Below are positions 11,791 to 23,984 of a DNA stretch of 64,000 nucleotides, piece by piece (position 1 is the stretch's first letter; every line of letters starts with the position of its first letter). Origin of the DNA: Myotis daubentonii (taxonomy: Eukaryota; Chordata; Mammalia; Chiroptera; Vespertilionidae). The DNA lies in contig NC_081840.1 of NCBI RefSeq assembly GCF_963259705.1, positions 117,789,074-117,853,073 on the forward strand, given 5' to 3'. The notes beneath the pieces are model-generated. The model worked only from the letters and a program-made list of their open reading frames with translations, searched no databases and was not told where the DNA came from. The translations under genes were made by a program, and so were the position numbers.

Positions 11791-13055
11791 AAAAAATCTG
11801 GAATAATGTCAATGATGTAGAAATAATAAAGCAGAATAATCTTTTTTTCTTCTTTTTTTTTTGCATTTCTCTCTCTTTCAGTGCATTGGGAACTCAGAAA
11901 ACAAAGGACTGGGTCTTGCATTCTCATTTTCTATCACATTAGAGTGAACATATGTCATGCTCTGCCTGGGACAGTCCTGGCTTATGGCTATTGCTCTGGT
12001 ATACTTATAAATGTCTTATCTCAGTTCCCAACAGTGTCCTACTTTGAAGGATACAATGTATGAGACCATAAATACAAAAACTTTACACATATAGGATATC
12101 AGTTATTTATTAAAGGGGTGAATGAGACAGCCATTATCACTTTATGCTAATTGTTCAAAATTTTAATGAATTTTGTTTCTATTTAAAAATACTAACTAAA
12201 CATTTTTTCCTGTGCCCATCTCACATCTTAAAATTAAGCATTTAAGGAAACCTTCAAATTCTCTTATGTAGGCACTGTTGGGAGCAGTATACCTCAATGC
12301 CTGCAGGAATGTTCCCTTGGCTGTCTCAGAGACTTAATGTGTCTTCTTATTTTATTACTCAGCAAGGATTTAAAGAAATGGGACTCAATAATATGAAGTT
12401 ATTAAAGTCCTTCAGTCAGGGAAGATTCAATTCTAAACCCTCCATGCCACTTTTGACAATGGCACACATTTTTAATTATAAATGTAACAGTGCAACAAGG
12501 GGATTTTTAAGTGACTGGGGCATATTAATAAAGAATCAGACAAAAACCTGGTAACTCATTGCTTAAAATTTGTTGCTGAATATCAAACTACAAAGTCATA
12601 ATAATAAGTCTAAATAATATAGATGATAAAAACCTGGTTTTCTCCTGAAAAGGTAAAAAGAAAAAATCACTATCAATCAGAAATAGAACAGAGTTTGAAA
12701 AAGTGAATGCTAAGACACATTCAACTTTATATAGAAAACTATCCCTAGTCAATTTTGGTAGAAGCTTCTGGTTTTTATATGGTGCAAAACAGAAATCCCA
12801 GAAGTAGAGTTAGTTCTTTTACAAGCACAGGATATTTGAATGCATGAAACAGGATGGGTGATCCATTGGTGCTTTTTCTCACATATCTTTGGATCCAGGC
12901 ATACTATGTTGACCAATATGTTAGTAAAAAAAATTGGTAAATGCTCCAATATTGTGATGACATCTTGTAACATCATGTGTATAAGTCTGAATACTGCTAA
13001 ACATTCTAGAGTAGCTTGCTAGTGATTTCATGTGTTCATAGATTAAACTAATAAA

Positions 13056-13091
13056 CTATCTAATAAACTATCTATTTAGTTTATTAGATAG
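13056..13091. other. perfect AT-rich hairpin
   Basis: The arms at 13056-13070 and 13077-13091 are perfect inverted repeats of 15 bp around a 6-nt loop. The core is CTATCTAATAAACT and its complement. It is not attached to an identified element. Confidence 0.7.
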
Positions 13092-13163
13092 ACACACAAC
13101 CTAAGTCTACAACTGCCCTCACAACCATTTGTCTACTTGAGATTTTGATTCCCTCTGACTATT

Positions 13164-15892
13164 CTTTATTGTTTTTTTAATGTGAGAATTTTATTTTACT
13201 TTTTTATCATTTTTTATTTTAAATTACAGTTAACATGCAGTATGATTTTAGTTTTAGGTGTACACCCAGTGATTAGACATTATATAACTTATTAAGTGAT
13301 TATTCTGATAAATCCTGCACCCATCTGACACCATCCATAGTCATTATAGTATTATTGACTATATTTTCTATGCTGTATTTTCTATCCTCATAACTATTCT
13401 GTAATAACCAATTTGTATTTCTTAATCCCTTCACTTTTTCACCCATATCCCCAAACTCCCTCCCACTTGACAACTGTCAAGATGGTTTTTATATCTCTGA
13501 TTCTGTTTCTCTTCTTCTTGTTCATTTATTTTGTTTATTAGACTCAATTGTTAGAGATATATTTATTCCCATTTTATTTTTGATCTTCTTCTTCTTAACG
13601 ATGACCCTTTAATATGTCATGCAATACTGGTTTGGTGGTGATGAACTCCTTTAGCTTTTTATTGTCTGGGAAACTATTTATCTGTCCTTTGATTCAAAAT
13701 GATAGCTTTGTTGAGTAGAATAATCTTGGTTGTAGGGCCTTGCTTTTCAAAACTTTGAATATTTCTTGCCATTCCTTTCTGGCATGCAAAGTTTCTGTTG
13801 AGAAACAGCTGATAGTCTTATGGGAGCTTCTTTGTTGGTAACTAACTGCTTCTCTATTGCTCCTGTAAGATTCTCTCTTTGTCTTTAACTTCTTGCATTT
13901 TAATTATGATGTGTCTTGGTGTGGGCCTCTTTAGGTTCACCTTGTTAGGAACTCTCTGTGCTTGTATGTCTATTTCCTTCACCACGTTAGGAAAGTTTTC
14001 TGTATTACTTTCTCAAATAGATTTTAAAATTCTTGTTCTCTCTCTTCTCCTTCCCACAATCCCCTGATGCAAATGTTGGTGTGCCTGAAGTTGTCCCAGA
14101 GGCTCCTTAAACTATTCTCATTTTTTTGGATTCTTTTTGCTATTCTGGTTGGATGTTTTTTGCTTCCTTATATTCAAATTGCTGATTGGATTTTTGGCTT
14201 TATTCTACTGTTGATTCTACTGAAGGATACACTAATTAAAGTTCTTTGTTTTATTAGTGTATCCTTCATTTCTGACTGAATCTTGTTTTATGCTGTTGAT
14301 GTCCTCACTAAGTTCACTGAGCATCCTTATGACCAGTGCTTTGAACTCTGCACCTAGTAGACTGCTTTTCTTTTTTGTTTAGTTCTTCTTCTGAAGTTTT
14401 GTTCTGTTCTTTCATTTGGGCCTCGTTTCTTTGTCTCCTTATTTTGGCAGCCTGTGTTTGCTTCTATGTATTAGGTAAAGCTGCTACATCTCTTAGGCAT
14501 GGTGGCATGTCCTAATGTAGTAGGTGTCCAGTAGGGTCCAGTGGCACAGCCTCCCCTATCACCCAAGCTGGGTACTCAAGGTGTGCCCCTTTTATGAGCT
14601 GTACAGCCACCTCTTGTAGTAGAGCCTTGATGGCTATTGGCATGTCAACAGGAGGGATTTACAAAGGCCAATCAGCTATAAGAACTTGCTGGGACCACTG
14701 ACTACCTACTACCTTGGAGGAGCAGCTGTGCAGGGGCCCACCCCGCCGATCAGGATTTACTTCAATAGGGCCTGCTGAGTCTGCCCCTTGGTTGTGTCAC
14801 TTGTGGAGGTGATTGGGTGGTGGCACTTCAATGTGGTCTGAAGCTGTCCACTGGGTGTGTTGACTCCAGGGCCTCCTGGGAGGTGCGGCTAAGGTCAGCA
14901 ACCACCTGTGTTCTGCCCTGGGGCCACCCAGAATAAGTTACAAAATGATTTACAGAAGGCCGCCACTTGTGCTGGGCTTGGAGTTACCCATGTTAGGTCG
15001 AGAAGTGAATGAAGGCTGGATGCTACTAGTGCTGGGCCTAGGACCACTTAATGAGAGGCATGGAGCTCACTGAGGCCAGATTTTTCTTGTTTGAGAGAAT
15101 TTAGGAAAATCTGAAGCATAAGCCAAGAGAGGACATTTGTATGGAAAAACCACTGGAATTTAGCATGGGTGGGCCCAGAAGTTGGGTGGGGCGGGACTTC
15201 AGAGAATTACCAGGGTGGGGAAAACAGTATCATCCAGGTTGACGGAACCTCAGAAATGGTGCCCACCTAATGGCTCTGTGTGGGGAGGGCTCAGAAAAGG
15301 AATAGTGGCCTCTGCCAACACCTCTGAGAGAAAACTGTTCCTCTAGTTTTTGCCTTGATGCCAAACAATTAAGTTTCTCCCTGTATGATGCTGGTGCCTT
15401 TCAAGCTGCTGCCCCAGCACTTGAGCTCAGAGGGAGTGAGTCCGAGTAAGTCCATGCCCTTTAAGAGGAACTGCCTGGGACTCCAGCAGCCTCTGTATCA
15501 CTCAGCCACAATCTGACCTGTTTTTTACAACCAGGGGTTATGGAAACTTCTCTTCCTGGCACTGGAACTCTGGGCTGTGGAGGGGGGGAGGCTGGTGAGA
15601 GGCTTGGACCCCTCACTCCTCATAGGGGACTTCCACAGCTGAGATATCCCCCCAATTTTTATTCATTACATGTGGGTGTGGGACCAGCTTATTCTGCATC
15701 TCTGCACCTCCTCCAGTCTTGATGTGGCTTCTTTAATTTCTTAGTTGTAGGACTTCCATTTATCCAGTTAGCTCAATTTCCTTTGGTTTTGAATGATGGT
15801 TGTTTTGTAGTTTAGTTTAGTTGTAATTTTGATGTGGATTTTTGAGGATTCAAGTATTGCATTTACCTATGCAGCCATGTTGCCCAGAAGTC
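13164..15892 (-). mobile_element. full-length HAL1 (half-L1), decayed
   Basis: On the minus strand the order is a 5' UTR (about 15892 to 14470), an ORF1 remnant (about 14470 to 13600), and a 3' UTR with a HAL1-type end (13600 to 13164), with no ORF2 anywhere. This is the defining structure of HAL1 elements, which are L1 derivatives that kept only ORF1. A perfect 13-bp duplication, ccctctgactatt, lies at 13151-13163 and 15893-15905, so the insertion is complete at both ends. Open frames on the plus strand across it are antisense noise. Confidence 0.85.
13600..14470 (-). pseudogene. HAL1 ORF1 remnant
   Basis: Near 13600-13720 the reversed sequence retains the C-terminal ORF1 text, including the stretch that corresponds to FITTKPVL in the intact copy at 62544-63413. 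Frameshifts and stops break it. ORF1 proteins of this family bind the element's own RNA as coiled-coil trimers. Confidence 0.7.
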
Positions 15893-16017
15893 CCCTCTGA
15901 CTATTATTAAAATTCATAATAAATCATGCACTTGGCTTTTCACACTTAATGTGGTTTCTTGGTATCATTTACAAAAAAAAAAAAAAAGTACAACACAAAA
16001 TTTTATTGGCTTATATG

Positions 16018-16276
16018 TGGGATGTCGAACTGCCAGTTTTGGCCCAGTTCCTATAGGTCAGGCCAAGGGACCTCACTAGTGCACAAATCCATGTACGGGG
16101 GCTGTAATGCATATAAGAACTTTTGTTAATCTCTTCTCGCCCTCCTCCTCCCCCTTCCCTCTGAGATTCATGAATTTGTTCCATGTTTCCATTGCCTGTG
16201 CATTGAGCATCTTCCCCATGGTGGTCAGTGCACGTCATAGCTACTAGTCGAACAGATGCTTAGGCTTATATATATA
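16018..16276 (-). mobile_element. Helitron fragment, subfamily with L1-derived segment
   Basis: The 5' end (reversed 'taggcttatatatata') reaches 16276, directly against the 3' CTAG of the next Helitron. The L1-derived segment is at about 16110-16200 and a 'ccatggtggtcagtgcac' motif follows. The 3' portion stops near 16018 without a CTAG end, so this copy is truncated. Confidence 0.75.
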
Positions 16277-16740
16277 CTAGAGGCCCGGTGTACAAAAATT
16301 TGTGCACTCAAGGGGGGCAGGTCCCTCAGCCCGGCCTGTGCCCTCTCACAGTCCTGGACCCCTCAGGGGATGTCCACCTGATGGCTTAGGCCCCTCCCTG
16401 GGGTATCGGGCCTAAGTGGGCAGTCAGACATCCCTCTGGCAGCCCAGGAGCCCTCAGGGAATGTCCACTTGCCAGCGTGGACCAGGCCTAAGCTGCAGTC
16501 AGACATCCTTAGCGCTGCTGAGGAGGCAGGAGAGGCTCCCACGATTACTGCTGTGCTGGCAGCCATCAGCCTGGCTTGTGGCTGAGGAGAGCTCCCCCTG
16601 TGGGAGCACACTGACCACCAGGGGTAGTTCCTGCATTGAGCAGATGCCCCCTGGTGGTCAGTGTGTGTCATAGTGACCAGTCATACCCAGTCATTCTGCT
16701 GTTAGGGTCAATTTGCATATTACCCTTTTATTATATAGGA
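16277..16740 (-). mobile_element. non-autonomous Helitron, complete
   Basis: On the minus strand it begins TCCTATATAATAAAAGGG at 16740. It ends with a GTGCACAAATTTTTGT-type hairpin plus CCGGGCCTCTAG at 16277. The flanks are A (16276) and T (16741). It lies head to tail between two other Helitrons. A stem formed by 'tgaccaccaggg' and 'ccctggtggtca' lies at about 16610-16665. Confidence 0.9.
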
Positions 16741-17250
16741 TAGAGGTCTGATGCATGGGTGGGGGCCAGCTGGTTTGCCCTGAAGGGTGTCCCAGATCAG
16801 GGTGGGGGTCCCTCTGGGGTGCCTGGCCAGTCTGGGTGAGGGGCTGAGGGCCGTATTCAGACTGGCCCCACCCCCTTCAGGGAGGGGGGTCCCCCTGGGG
16901 TGCCTGGCCAGCCTGGGTGAGTGGCTGCTGGCTGTATACAAGCTGGCCATAGCCCCCAGCCACCCAAGCTCCCAGTGGAGGCTGACTGGAAACAGGTACC
17001 TGGGATTTATTTTATCTTCTGTAATTGAAACTTTGTTGCCTTTAGCAGAGGCCACAGCCATCCAGGGCAGGCGGGAAGCTTGGCTTCCTCCACTGCTGGG
17101 GCAACCAAGCTTCCTGCTTGCTCCAGCTTTGTGGCTGCCGGCTGCCATCTTGGTTGGGTTAATTTGCATATAGTTGCTCTGATTGGCTGGTGGGCGTGGC
17201 TTGGGGCATAGCAAATTTATGGTCTATTTGCATGTTTCTCTTTTATTAGA
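16741..17250 (-). mobile_element. non-autonomous Helitron, same subfamily as 4398-5248
   Basis: The 5' end is reversed 'ttttattaga' at 17250. The body matches 4398-5248, including the octamer, CCAAT and AAGATGGC motifs near 17140-17240. The 3' end reads CCTCTA and then runs straight into the 5' end of the neighbouring Helitron. The last G of CTAG is missing or changed. It is shorter than its relative through internal deletion. Confidence 0.85.
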
Positions 17251-17253
17251 TTA

Positions 17254-18699
17254 GATAGATGGCAATCAGGTTTGGAAAAGAAAGATAAACATCATTTTGA
17301 TTATTTAAAACTATGAGTTTAAAGCTGAAGAAATTTAATGTAGGAAATGAGTTAAAGAAGAGGGAGAAATACTTGGCTTTTCCTTTCTTTTGCCATTCAG
17401 TCTCATGTCAGCACCAATCCATTGGTTGAAACTAATAAGAGTCTTGGAAATACAGTCAGCAAGTGTTTGGTCCCTCACAGTGATAAAGAGCAGAGCAGAA
17501 GAAGGTTTAAAAATATATTTATAGGCAAACTGGTCACAACTGGACCTCACAGTAAGGAGAGAGGTACCACCTGGGGAATGCTGGCTCTCATTTTCTAGTC
17601 AGTCACCCACAAAGGGACATTTACCTTGATAAATAAGGCCACTTCACGTTCTAATATGCATCTTTCAGGTTCATAAACCAGTTTTGTTAGTATAATGAAA
17701 GCAGATTAGGAATTATTTTTCATTTCTCATAAAGACCAATATACATACAATGCAAAAATCAGGTTAGGTATTTATAATGAGAAATGTTATTTAGATTACA
17801 GCAGATCATTCATTCTACTTCTGTATCAGTGTAGATAAGCTACAGATAAAGGAAAATTATGATCAAAATAGTCATTTTTTTAAAACTTGTAATAGCAAAT
17901 TACTCTTGTCTAATTGGACCATTCTCCCAGAAGGCAAGCCAATTGAGAAGCCAAATAAAAGTCATATTGGTGAACAAGGACTTTTAACTGAGGTAGCTGA
18001 AGGCATTCTCATCCGTTATGGGGTGGGAAACCATAATGCTGGAGACTGATAGTTAAGATTTTCTCTATCTTGGACAGTTCTTAAATAGGTAAAACTTGCC
18101 AATTTGTCTTCCTGAGAGCTTTATTTTTCCATTTCCAAGTCTGACGAATTCTGGTTTTGATTGGCACATTGTTTCTTTATATATATTAATATTGATGCAT
18201 GTAATCACATTATAGTCGAGTCCCTGAGCTGTATTAACAAATTGCTTTCATTGTGCTGACTTTGCATATCTCTACTCTGAATTGCTGAGCTTAATTATAC
18301 TGCCCTCTTTGGGGATAATCTTAGTTCCTATATATCACATTTCTTTAGGATGTGTGCACCTTACTACATTTTATTAGACTCTTAAAACTCTGATGAAACT
18401 TTGAATATATCTTATATCCTTTCTTCTGTAGTTCACACATGTGCAAACTGAGGCTGAAAAAGTTAAGTGACTAAGCCAAGACTCCAGATTATTGGGAACT
18501 AAGACTAGATTGCTAGGTGACCTCTAATCTCATATTCCTTTCAGTCTACAACTCTGTTTCCAAACCTGTGTACCCATTCTCTCTCCTTTCTTAGGAATTC
18601 TAAAATTTTCAACCTGGAAGCCTGAAAAGTATTTTACTTTATCATTACTTTAATCGGATTTTATTTTTGCCACCTATTTCAGACATAGCCCTTTTGTGT
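17254..18699. other. mostly unassigned sequence
   Basis: Apart from a probable reversed MIR at 18400-18560, I see no assignable repeat or gene. Confidence 0.4.
18400..18560 (-). repeat. MIR-related repeat, reversed
   Basis: The run 'gcaaactgaggctgaaaaagttaagtgactaagccaagac' in outline matches the reversed MIR core. It is strongly diverged. Confidence 0.55.
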
Positions 18700-18872
18700 T
18701 AAATTGTGGTCTCTTATACAACAACATCAACATCACCTGGGAACTTGTTAGAAACACAGATTCTTGGGTCCCAATCCAGATTTACTCAATTAGAAACTCT
18801 AGAGGCAGACTCAGAAATATATGTTTTAATAAGTCTTCCAAATGATTCTGATGCATTTTAAAGTTTGAGGGT
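18700..18872 (+). mobile_element. MER5-like hAT-Charlie remnant
   Basis: 'aacatcacctgggaacttg', 'aaacacagattcttgggtcc', 'atgattctgatgcattt' and a final 'aaagtttgagg' follow the MER5A consensus order. Non-coding. Confidence 0.75.
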
Positions 18873-19140
18873 CATTCATTTAATTGATTTATATAGTGAT
18901 GCATTCCAGATCATCCTCAGAGATTCTCTTATTTGTTACCAGAATATCCCTTAGACTCAGGCTACATGAGTCCTAGATATTTACTTACTGTATGAGCCAT
19001 AGGACAGTCACTGCCAGCATTTTTTCATTTGCACAGACTTGCCTTTATCCTGCAGCCAGGACAGCCCTTGGGCTGCTGAGGACCAGCACTTTCACAGAAG
19101 TCCTCCTACTGAGTACACTCATTGGTCCTTTGAAGGCAGT

Positions 19141-19188
19141 TTTCTTTCTTTCTTTCTTTCTTCCTTTTTCTTTCTCTTTCTTTCTTTT

Positions 19189-19256
<68 letters not shown>

Positions 19257-19270
19257 TGTTTCTTTCTTTC
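19141..19270. repeat. (TTTC)n microsatellite, probable evolved L1 tail
   Basis: A long TTTC run at the 3' (left) border of the reversed L1 insertion and overlapping the left target duplication. This is where the A tail should be, and expansion of an impure A tail into (GAAA)n is a known route. A C8-9/G run follows at 19271. The phenylalanine/serine-rich frames through it are meaningless. Confidence 0.9.
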
Positions 19271-19344
19271 GGGGGGGGTATGTAGCTTAATTACATGAGA
19301 TATTTTTATTTTTATGTATTTTTTGTTGTCTATCCTTTTAATTT

Positions 19345-20517
19345 CTTTTTTAAAAACTTCTTTATTGATTAAGTTATTACATATGTGTCCTTATTCCCAC
19401 ATTACCCCTCCATCCCCCCAAATTATGCCCTCACCCCCCTAGTGTCTGTGTCCATTGGTTAGGTTTATATGCATGCATACAAGTCCTTTGGTTAATCTCT
19501 CCCTCTTACCCCCTCCCTCCCCTACCTTCCCTCTGAGGTTTGACAGTCTGATCGATGTTTCTCTGTCTCTGGATCTGTTTTTGTTCATCAGTTTATGTTG
19601 TCCATTATATTCTATAAATGAGTGAGATATAATGTGATATTTATCTTTCTCTGACTGGCTTACTTCACTTAGCATAATGCTCTCCAGTTCCATCCATGCT
19701 GTTGCAAATGGTAAGAACTCCTTTTTTACCACAGTGTAGTATTCCACTGTGTACATGTAGCACAGTTTTTTAATCCACTCATCTACTAATGGGTACTTAG
19801 GCTGTTTCCAAATCTTAGCCATGGTGAATTATGCTGCTATGAACAAAGGGGTGTATATATCCTTTCTGATTAGTGTTTCTAGTTTCTTGGGATATATTCC
19901 TAGAAGTAGGAATCACTGGGTCAAATGTAGTTTCATTTTCAGTTTTTTGAGGAAACTCCATACTATTCCCCACAGTGGCTGCACCAGTCTGCATTCCCAC
20001 CAGCAGCGCAGGAGTGTTCCTTTTTCTCCGCATCCTTGCCAGCTCTTGTTGTTTGTTCATGATAGCCATTCTGACAGGTGTGAGGTGGTACCTCATTGTT
20101 GTTTTGATTTGCATCTCTCTTATGATTAGTGACTTTGAGCATGTTTTCATATGTCTCTTGGCCTTGTTTCTGTCTTCTTTCAAAAAGTATTTAGGTCCAT
20201 TGCCCATTTTTTGATTGGGTTGTTTATATTCCTTTTGTTAAGTTGTATGAGTTCCCTGTAAATGTTGAAGTTTAAACCCTTATCGGTGATAACATTGGCA
20301 AATATGTTCTCCCATGAAGTGGGCTTTCATGTTGTTTTGTTGATGGAGTCTTTTGCTGTGCAAAAGCTTTTTATTTTGATGTAGTCCCATTTGTTTATTT
20401 CTCTTTAGTTTCCATTGCCCTAGGAGCAGTATCAGTGAAGAAATTGCTTTGGCATATGTCTAAGATTTTGCTGCCTGTGGATTTCTCTAGTATTTTTATG
20501 GTTTCCCTTTTTATGTT
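19345..20517 (-). pseudogene. L1 ORF2 C-terminal and 3' UTR remnant
   Basis: The minus-strand frames at 19815-20207 and 19439-19822 contain L1 phrases such as [20 protein letters not shown] and [13 protein letters not shown]. The frame breaks several times. It is the 3' half of the twin-primed insertion. Confidence 0.85.
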
Positions 20518-22351
20518 AAACAATACAAAAGATCAATGAAACCAAGAGCTGGTTCTTTGAAAGGATAAACAAGATTGATGAACCTCTAGCCAGGCTCACC
20601 AAGAAGCAAAGGGAGGACCCAAATGAAAAAAAATCAGAAATGAAAGAGGCAAAATAACAACAGACCCCCAGAGAAATACGAAGGATTGTTAAAAAATACT
20701 ATGGACAACTCAATTCTAACAAACTAGACAACATGGAGGAAATGGACATATTCCTAGAAAAATACAACCTTCAAAAACTCAATCAGGAAGATTCTAAAAA
20801 TCTCAATAGGCCGATAACTATGGAAGAAATTGAAGCAGTCATCAAAAAGCTTCCAGCAAACAAAAGCCCCGGGCCAGAGAGAGTCACAGGGGAGTTTTAG
20901 CAAACATTCAAGGAAGAACTAAAACCTATCCTCCTCAGACTACTACAAAAAATTCAAGAGGAAGGAACACTTCCAAGCTCATTCTATGAAGCCAGCATCA
21001 CCCTCATACCAAAACCAGATAAAGACAACACAATGAAAGAGAATTACAGGCCAATATCCCTTATGAACATAGAAGCCAAAATCCTCAACAAAATCTTAGC
21101 AAATCGGATCCAGCAATACATCAGAAAGATCATACACCATGACCAAGTAGGATTTATCCTGGGGATGCAAGGATGGTACAATATCTGAAAATCAATAAAC
21201 GTGATACATCACATAAACAAATTGAGAGATAAAAATCACATAATCATATCAGTTGAGGCACAAAAGGCATTTGACAAAATCCAACACCCTTTCTTGATAA
21301 AAACTCTCAGCAAGGTGGGAATAAAGGGATCATACCTCATCATAATAAAAAGCCATATATGACAGGCTCACAGCCAACATCATACTGAATGGGCAAAATC
21401 TAAAACCATTTCCCTTAAGAACAGGAACAAGACAGGGGTGCCCACTCTCACCACTCCTTGTCGACATAATACTGGAAGTACTAACCATTGCGATCAGACA
21501 AGAAGAAGAAATAAAAGGCATCCAAATTGGAAAAGAAGAAGTAAAACTGTCCTTATTTGCAGATGACATGATACTGTACATAGAAAACCCTAAATATTCC
21601 ATCAAAAAATTATTAGATTTAATAAATGAATGCAACAATGTAGCAGGATACAAAATTAATGCCAAGAAATCTCTGGTATTACTATACACTAATAATGAAC
21701 TTACAGAAAGAGATATTAAAAAAGCAATCCCGTTTACCATCGTACCAAAAAAATTAAGATACCTAGGAATAAACTTAACTAAGGAGGTAAAAGATTTATA
21801 TGCAGAAAAACTACAGGACACTGAAAAAAGAGATAGAGGAAGACATAAATAGATGGAAGAACATACCATGTTCTTGGATTGGTAGAATCAACATCATCAA
21901 AATGTCCATACTACCCAAAGCAATCTATAGATTCAATGCATTCCCCATTAAAATACCAACTGCATATTTCACAGACCTAGAACGAACTTTCCAAAAATTC
22001 ATCTGGAATAAAAAAAGACCCCAATAGCTGCAGCAATCCTGAGAAAGAAGAACAAAGTAGGTGGGATCTCAATACCAGATATCAAGCTGTATTACAAACC
22101 CACTCTTCTCAAAACAGCCTGGTACTGGCACAAGAACAGACAAATAGATCAATGGAATAGAATAGAGAACCCAGAAATTGACCCAGACCACTATACTCAA
22201 TTAATATTTGACAAAGGAGACATGGACATACAATGGAGTCAAGACAGCCTCTTCAATAAATGGTGTTGGGGAAATTGGACAGATACATGCAAAAAAATGA
22301 AACTAGACCACCAACTTACACCATACACAAAAATAAACTCAAAGTGGATAG
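20518..22351 (+). pseudogene. L1 ORF2 remnant with reverse-transcriptase domain
   Basis: The plus strand encodes the region between the endonuclease and the C-terminal part of ORF2. The reverse-transcriptase active-site motif is readable at 21554-21580 (LFADDMILY). Downstream, '[16 protein letters not shown]'-like text is split by a frameshift near 21830, where the frame 21568-21852 passes to 21800-22027. Stops also occur upstream (for example near 20655 and 20897). It cannot produce a working enzyme. It is inverted relative to 19345-20517 by twin priming. Confidence 0.9.
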
Positions 22352-22413
22352 AGGCAGTTTTCTTTCAGAGCACAGTTGATTCAGGGTGATATTTAATAGA
22401 TAGATTGCTCTAC

Positions 22414-22636
22414 CAGTGGTTCTCAACCTTCCTAATCCCTCGACCCTTTAATACAGTTCCTCATGTTGTGGTGACCCTCCATTTTATTTTTACAAATTGA
22501 ACATAATTAAAGCATAGTGATTAATCACAAAAACAATATGTAATTATATATGTGTTTTCCGATGGTCTTAGGCGACCCCTTTGAAAGGGTAGTTCGACCC
22601 CCAAAGGGGTCGCGACCCACAGGTTGAGAACCGCTG
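22414..22636. mobile_element. short non-autonomous hAT transposon
   Basis: The terminal inverted repeats are CAGTGGTTCTCAACCT at 22414-22429 and the near-complement ending AGGTTGAGAACCGCTG at 22636. A second palindromic block, 'gacccccaaaggggtcgcga', precedes the right end. No transposase. An 8-bp target duplication expected for hAT elements could not be read, so the flanks have decayed or changed. Confidence 0.85.
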
Positions 22637-22689
22637 CTAGATGTAATTCCTTCGATATAGTGGAATACAGTGGTCCTTTGGAGGGTTTA

Positions 22690-22850
22690 GGTAAAGGTAG
22701 ATTTAGGTTCTTGTTTTGACTCTATCATCTAAAATGCTTTCATGAAGATTAAATTAAATAAGACATGTAAGAAATTTGAGCACAATGCCAGCCAAATTTC
22801 AGGCAGTAATGTAGGTGCTAATATTACTATTGATGTTAGCCAGTATTACT
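22690..22850 (+). repeat. MIR SINE 3' part
   Basis: 'gaagattaaattaaataag' and 'gcacaatgccagccaaat' match the tail half of a MIR. Diverged. Confidence 0.5.
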
Positions 22851-22859
22851 AATACCACA

Positions 22860-23984
22860 CAAACTGCATACATGCACACTGCTACCTGAAACAACTGCTG
22901 AGTTGACACCTACAGCTGCTTTCCTGTCTGAATCACAGAGATGATTCCTTTTTTCCCCCTCATAGCTCCTGAAGATGCTCTCTCAAGAGCCTATTCTCTT
23001 GTACACTTATTATGATCTCAATAAAACATCAAGAGGACTTTTTAAAAAATTAAACAGGCCAATTCTAAAATTTACATTAAAATATTTAAGAAAGAAAAAT
23101 AGCTAAACATTTCTAAAAAGGAAAATTAACTTGGGAGGATTAAGATACCATGTTTCAAAACATATAAAAAATGATAATTAAAAGAGCATGGTATTGTTTC
23201 ATGAATAGACAGGGCAATAAGCAGATTATAAAGCCCATCAAAAGAACCATATATGTAAATAAGCAATGTAAAAGAAAGTCAATATTCAAATTATTAAAGA
23301 AAATATTTTTTGTTTAAAGTAGTTTGGTACAAAATGTTGTCTTTCTAAAAGAAAATACATTTGAATTTTTAACATGAATTTCATGCTATTGGATAAAATA
23401 TATATCCATTCAATGGAACTCTAAGCATCTCTGAAAGAAATGAGGAAGATTTAAATATGCTACAACCGAATGACCTCAATGGTTGAGATCTACCTGTCTA
23501 TTTATTTATCTATCATCTGTCTCTGTATATACTTATTTATGTCATACATATTTTTGATATTTTTGGAAATAAATAATAGAAGGGAAAAAACTAATAAAAA
23601 CAGTTAACTTTAGGGAACGGAAGGCAACAGGGACAAAAAGACAAAGATTAAGCTAGACATCTTTGAATTTTTCTCATTTTGTATTTTTGATGTATTTTTA
23701 TGTCTCCAAAACAAAATATATTCTTTGTAAATTCCTAAAAATTGAAAACAAATGGAAACAAATTAATCAAAGTCATTATCAAGCTGAAAGAAGCAGTGCA
23801 CAAAGAATTATCTCAAGTGATTTTAAAAGACAGTCTTTTGGTTATAATCCAGTGAAATATATTTGGAGGCAGGGTTGAGAGAACTTAAAAAAAAAAAAAG
23901 ACTAAATTGCATTCAACAGTTGTTTTAAAATTATATTGTTGTTATCTTTGTTGTTGCTTTGAACCTATTTATATACATAATAGG
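22860..23984. other. unassigned AT-rich sequence with L1M traces
   Basis: The stretch 23050-23290 resembles a decayed L1 ORF2 piece on the plus strand. The rest is not assigned. No gene. Confidence 0.4.

Larger units (their letters stand above)
11382..13150. other. mostly unassigned sequence
   Basis: Apart from a MIR at about 11615-11790, I see no assignable repeat or gene. The open frames at 12297-12554 and 12749-13022 carry no recognisable motif. An AT-rich hairpin lies at the right end. Confidence 0.4.
19134..22366 (-). mobile_element. L1 insertion with 5' inversion (twin priming)
   Basis: The 15-bp duplication aggcagttttctttc at 19134-19148 and 22352-22366 brackets one event. From 20517 down to about 19345 the minus strand carries the ORF2 C-terminus and 3' UTR. 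From 20518 to 22351 the plus strand carries the part of ORF2 that should precede it. The two halves meet with almost no loss of L1 sequence: the end at 22351 and the start at 20517 are adjacent in the element to within roughly a dozen bases. The tail on the left has become a (TTTC)n microsatellite separated from the L1 end by about 75 bp of extra sequence, a candidate 3' transduction. Confidence 0.9.

Noticed and set aside
18992..19290. Two frames rich in phenylalanine and serine
   Set aside because: They are translations of the (TTTC)n microsatellite.
21330..21869. A 179-residue minus-strand frame with hydrophobic stretches
   Set aside because: It is the antisense of the L1 ORF2 reverse-transcriptase region, whose plus-strand reading carries the FADD motif.
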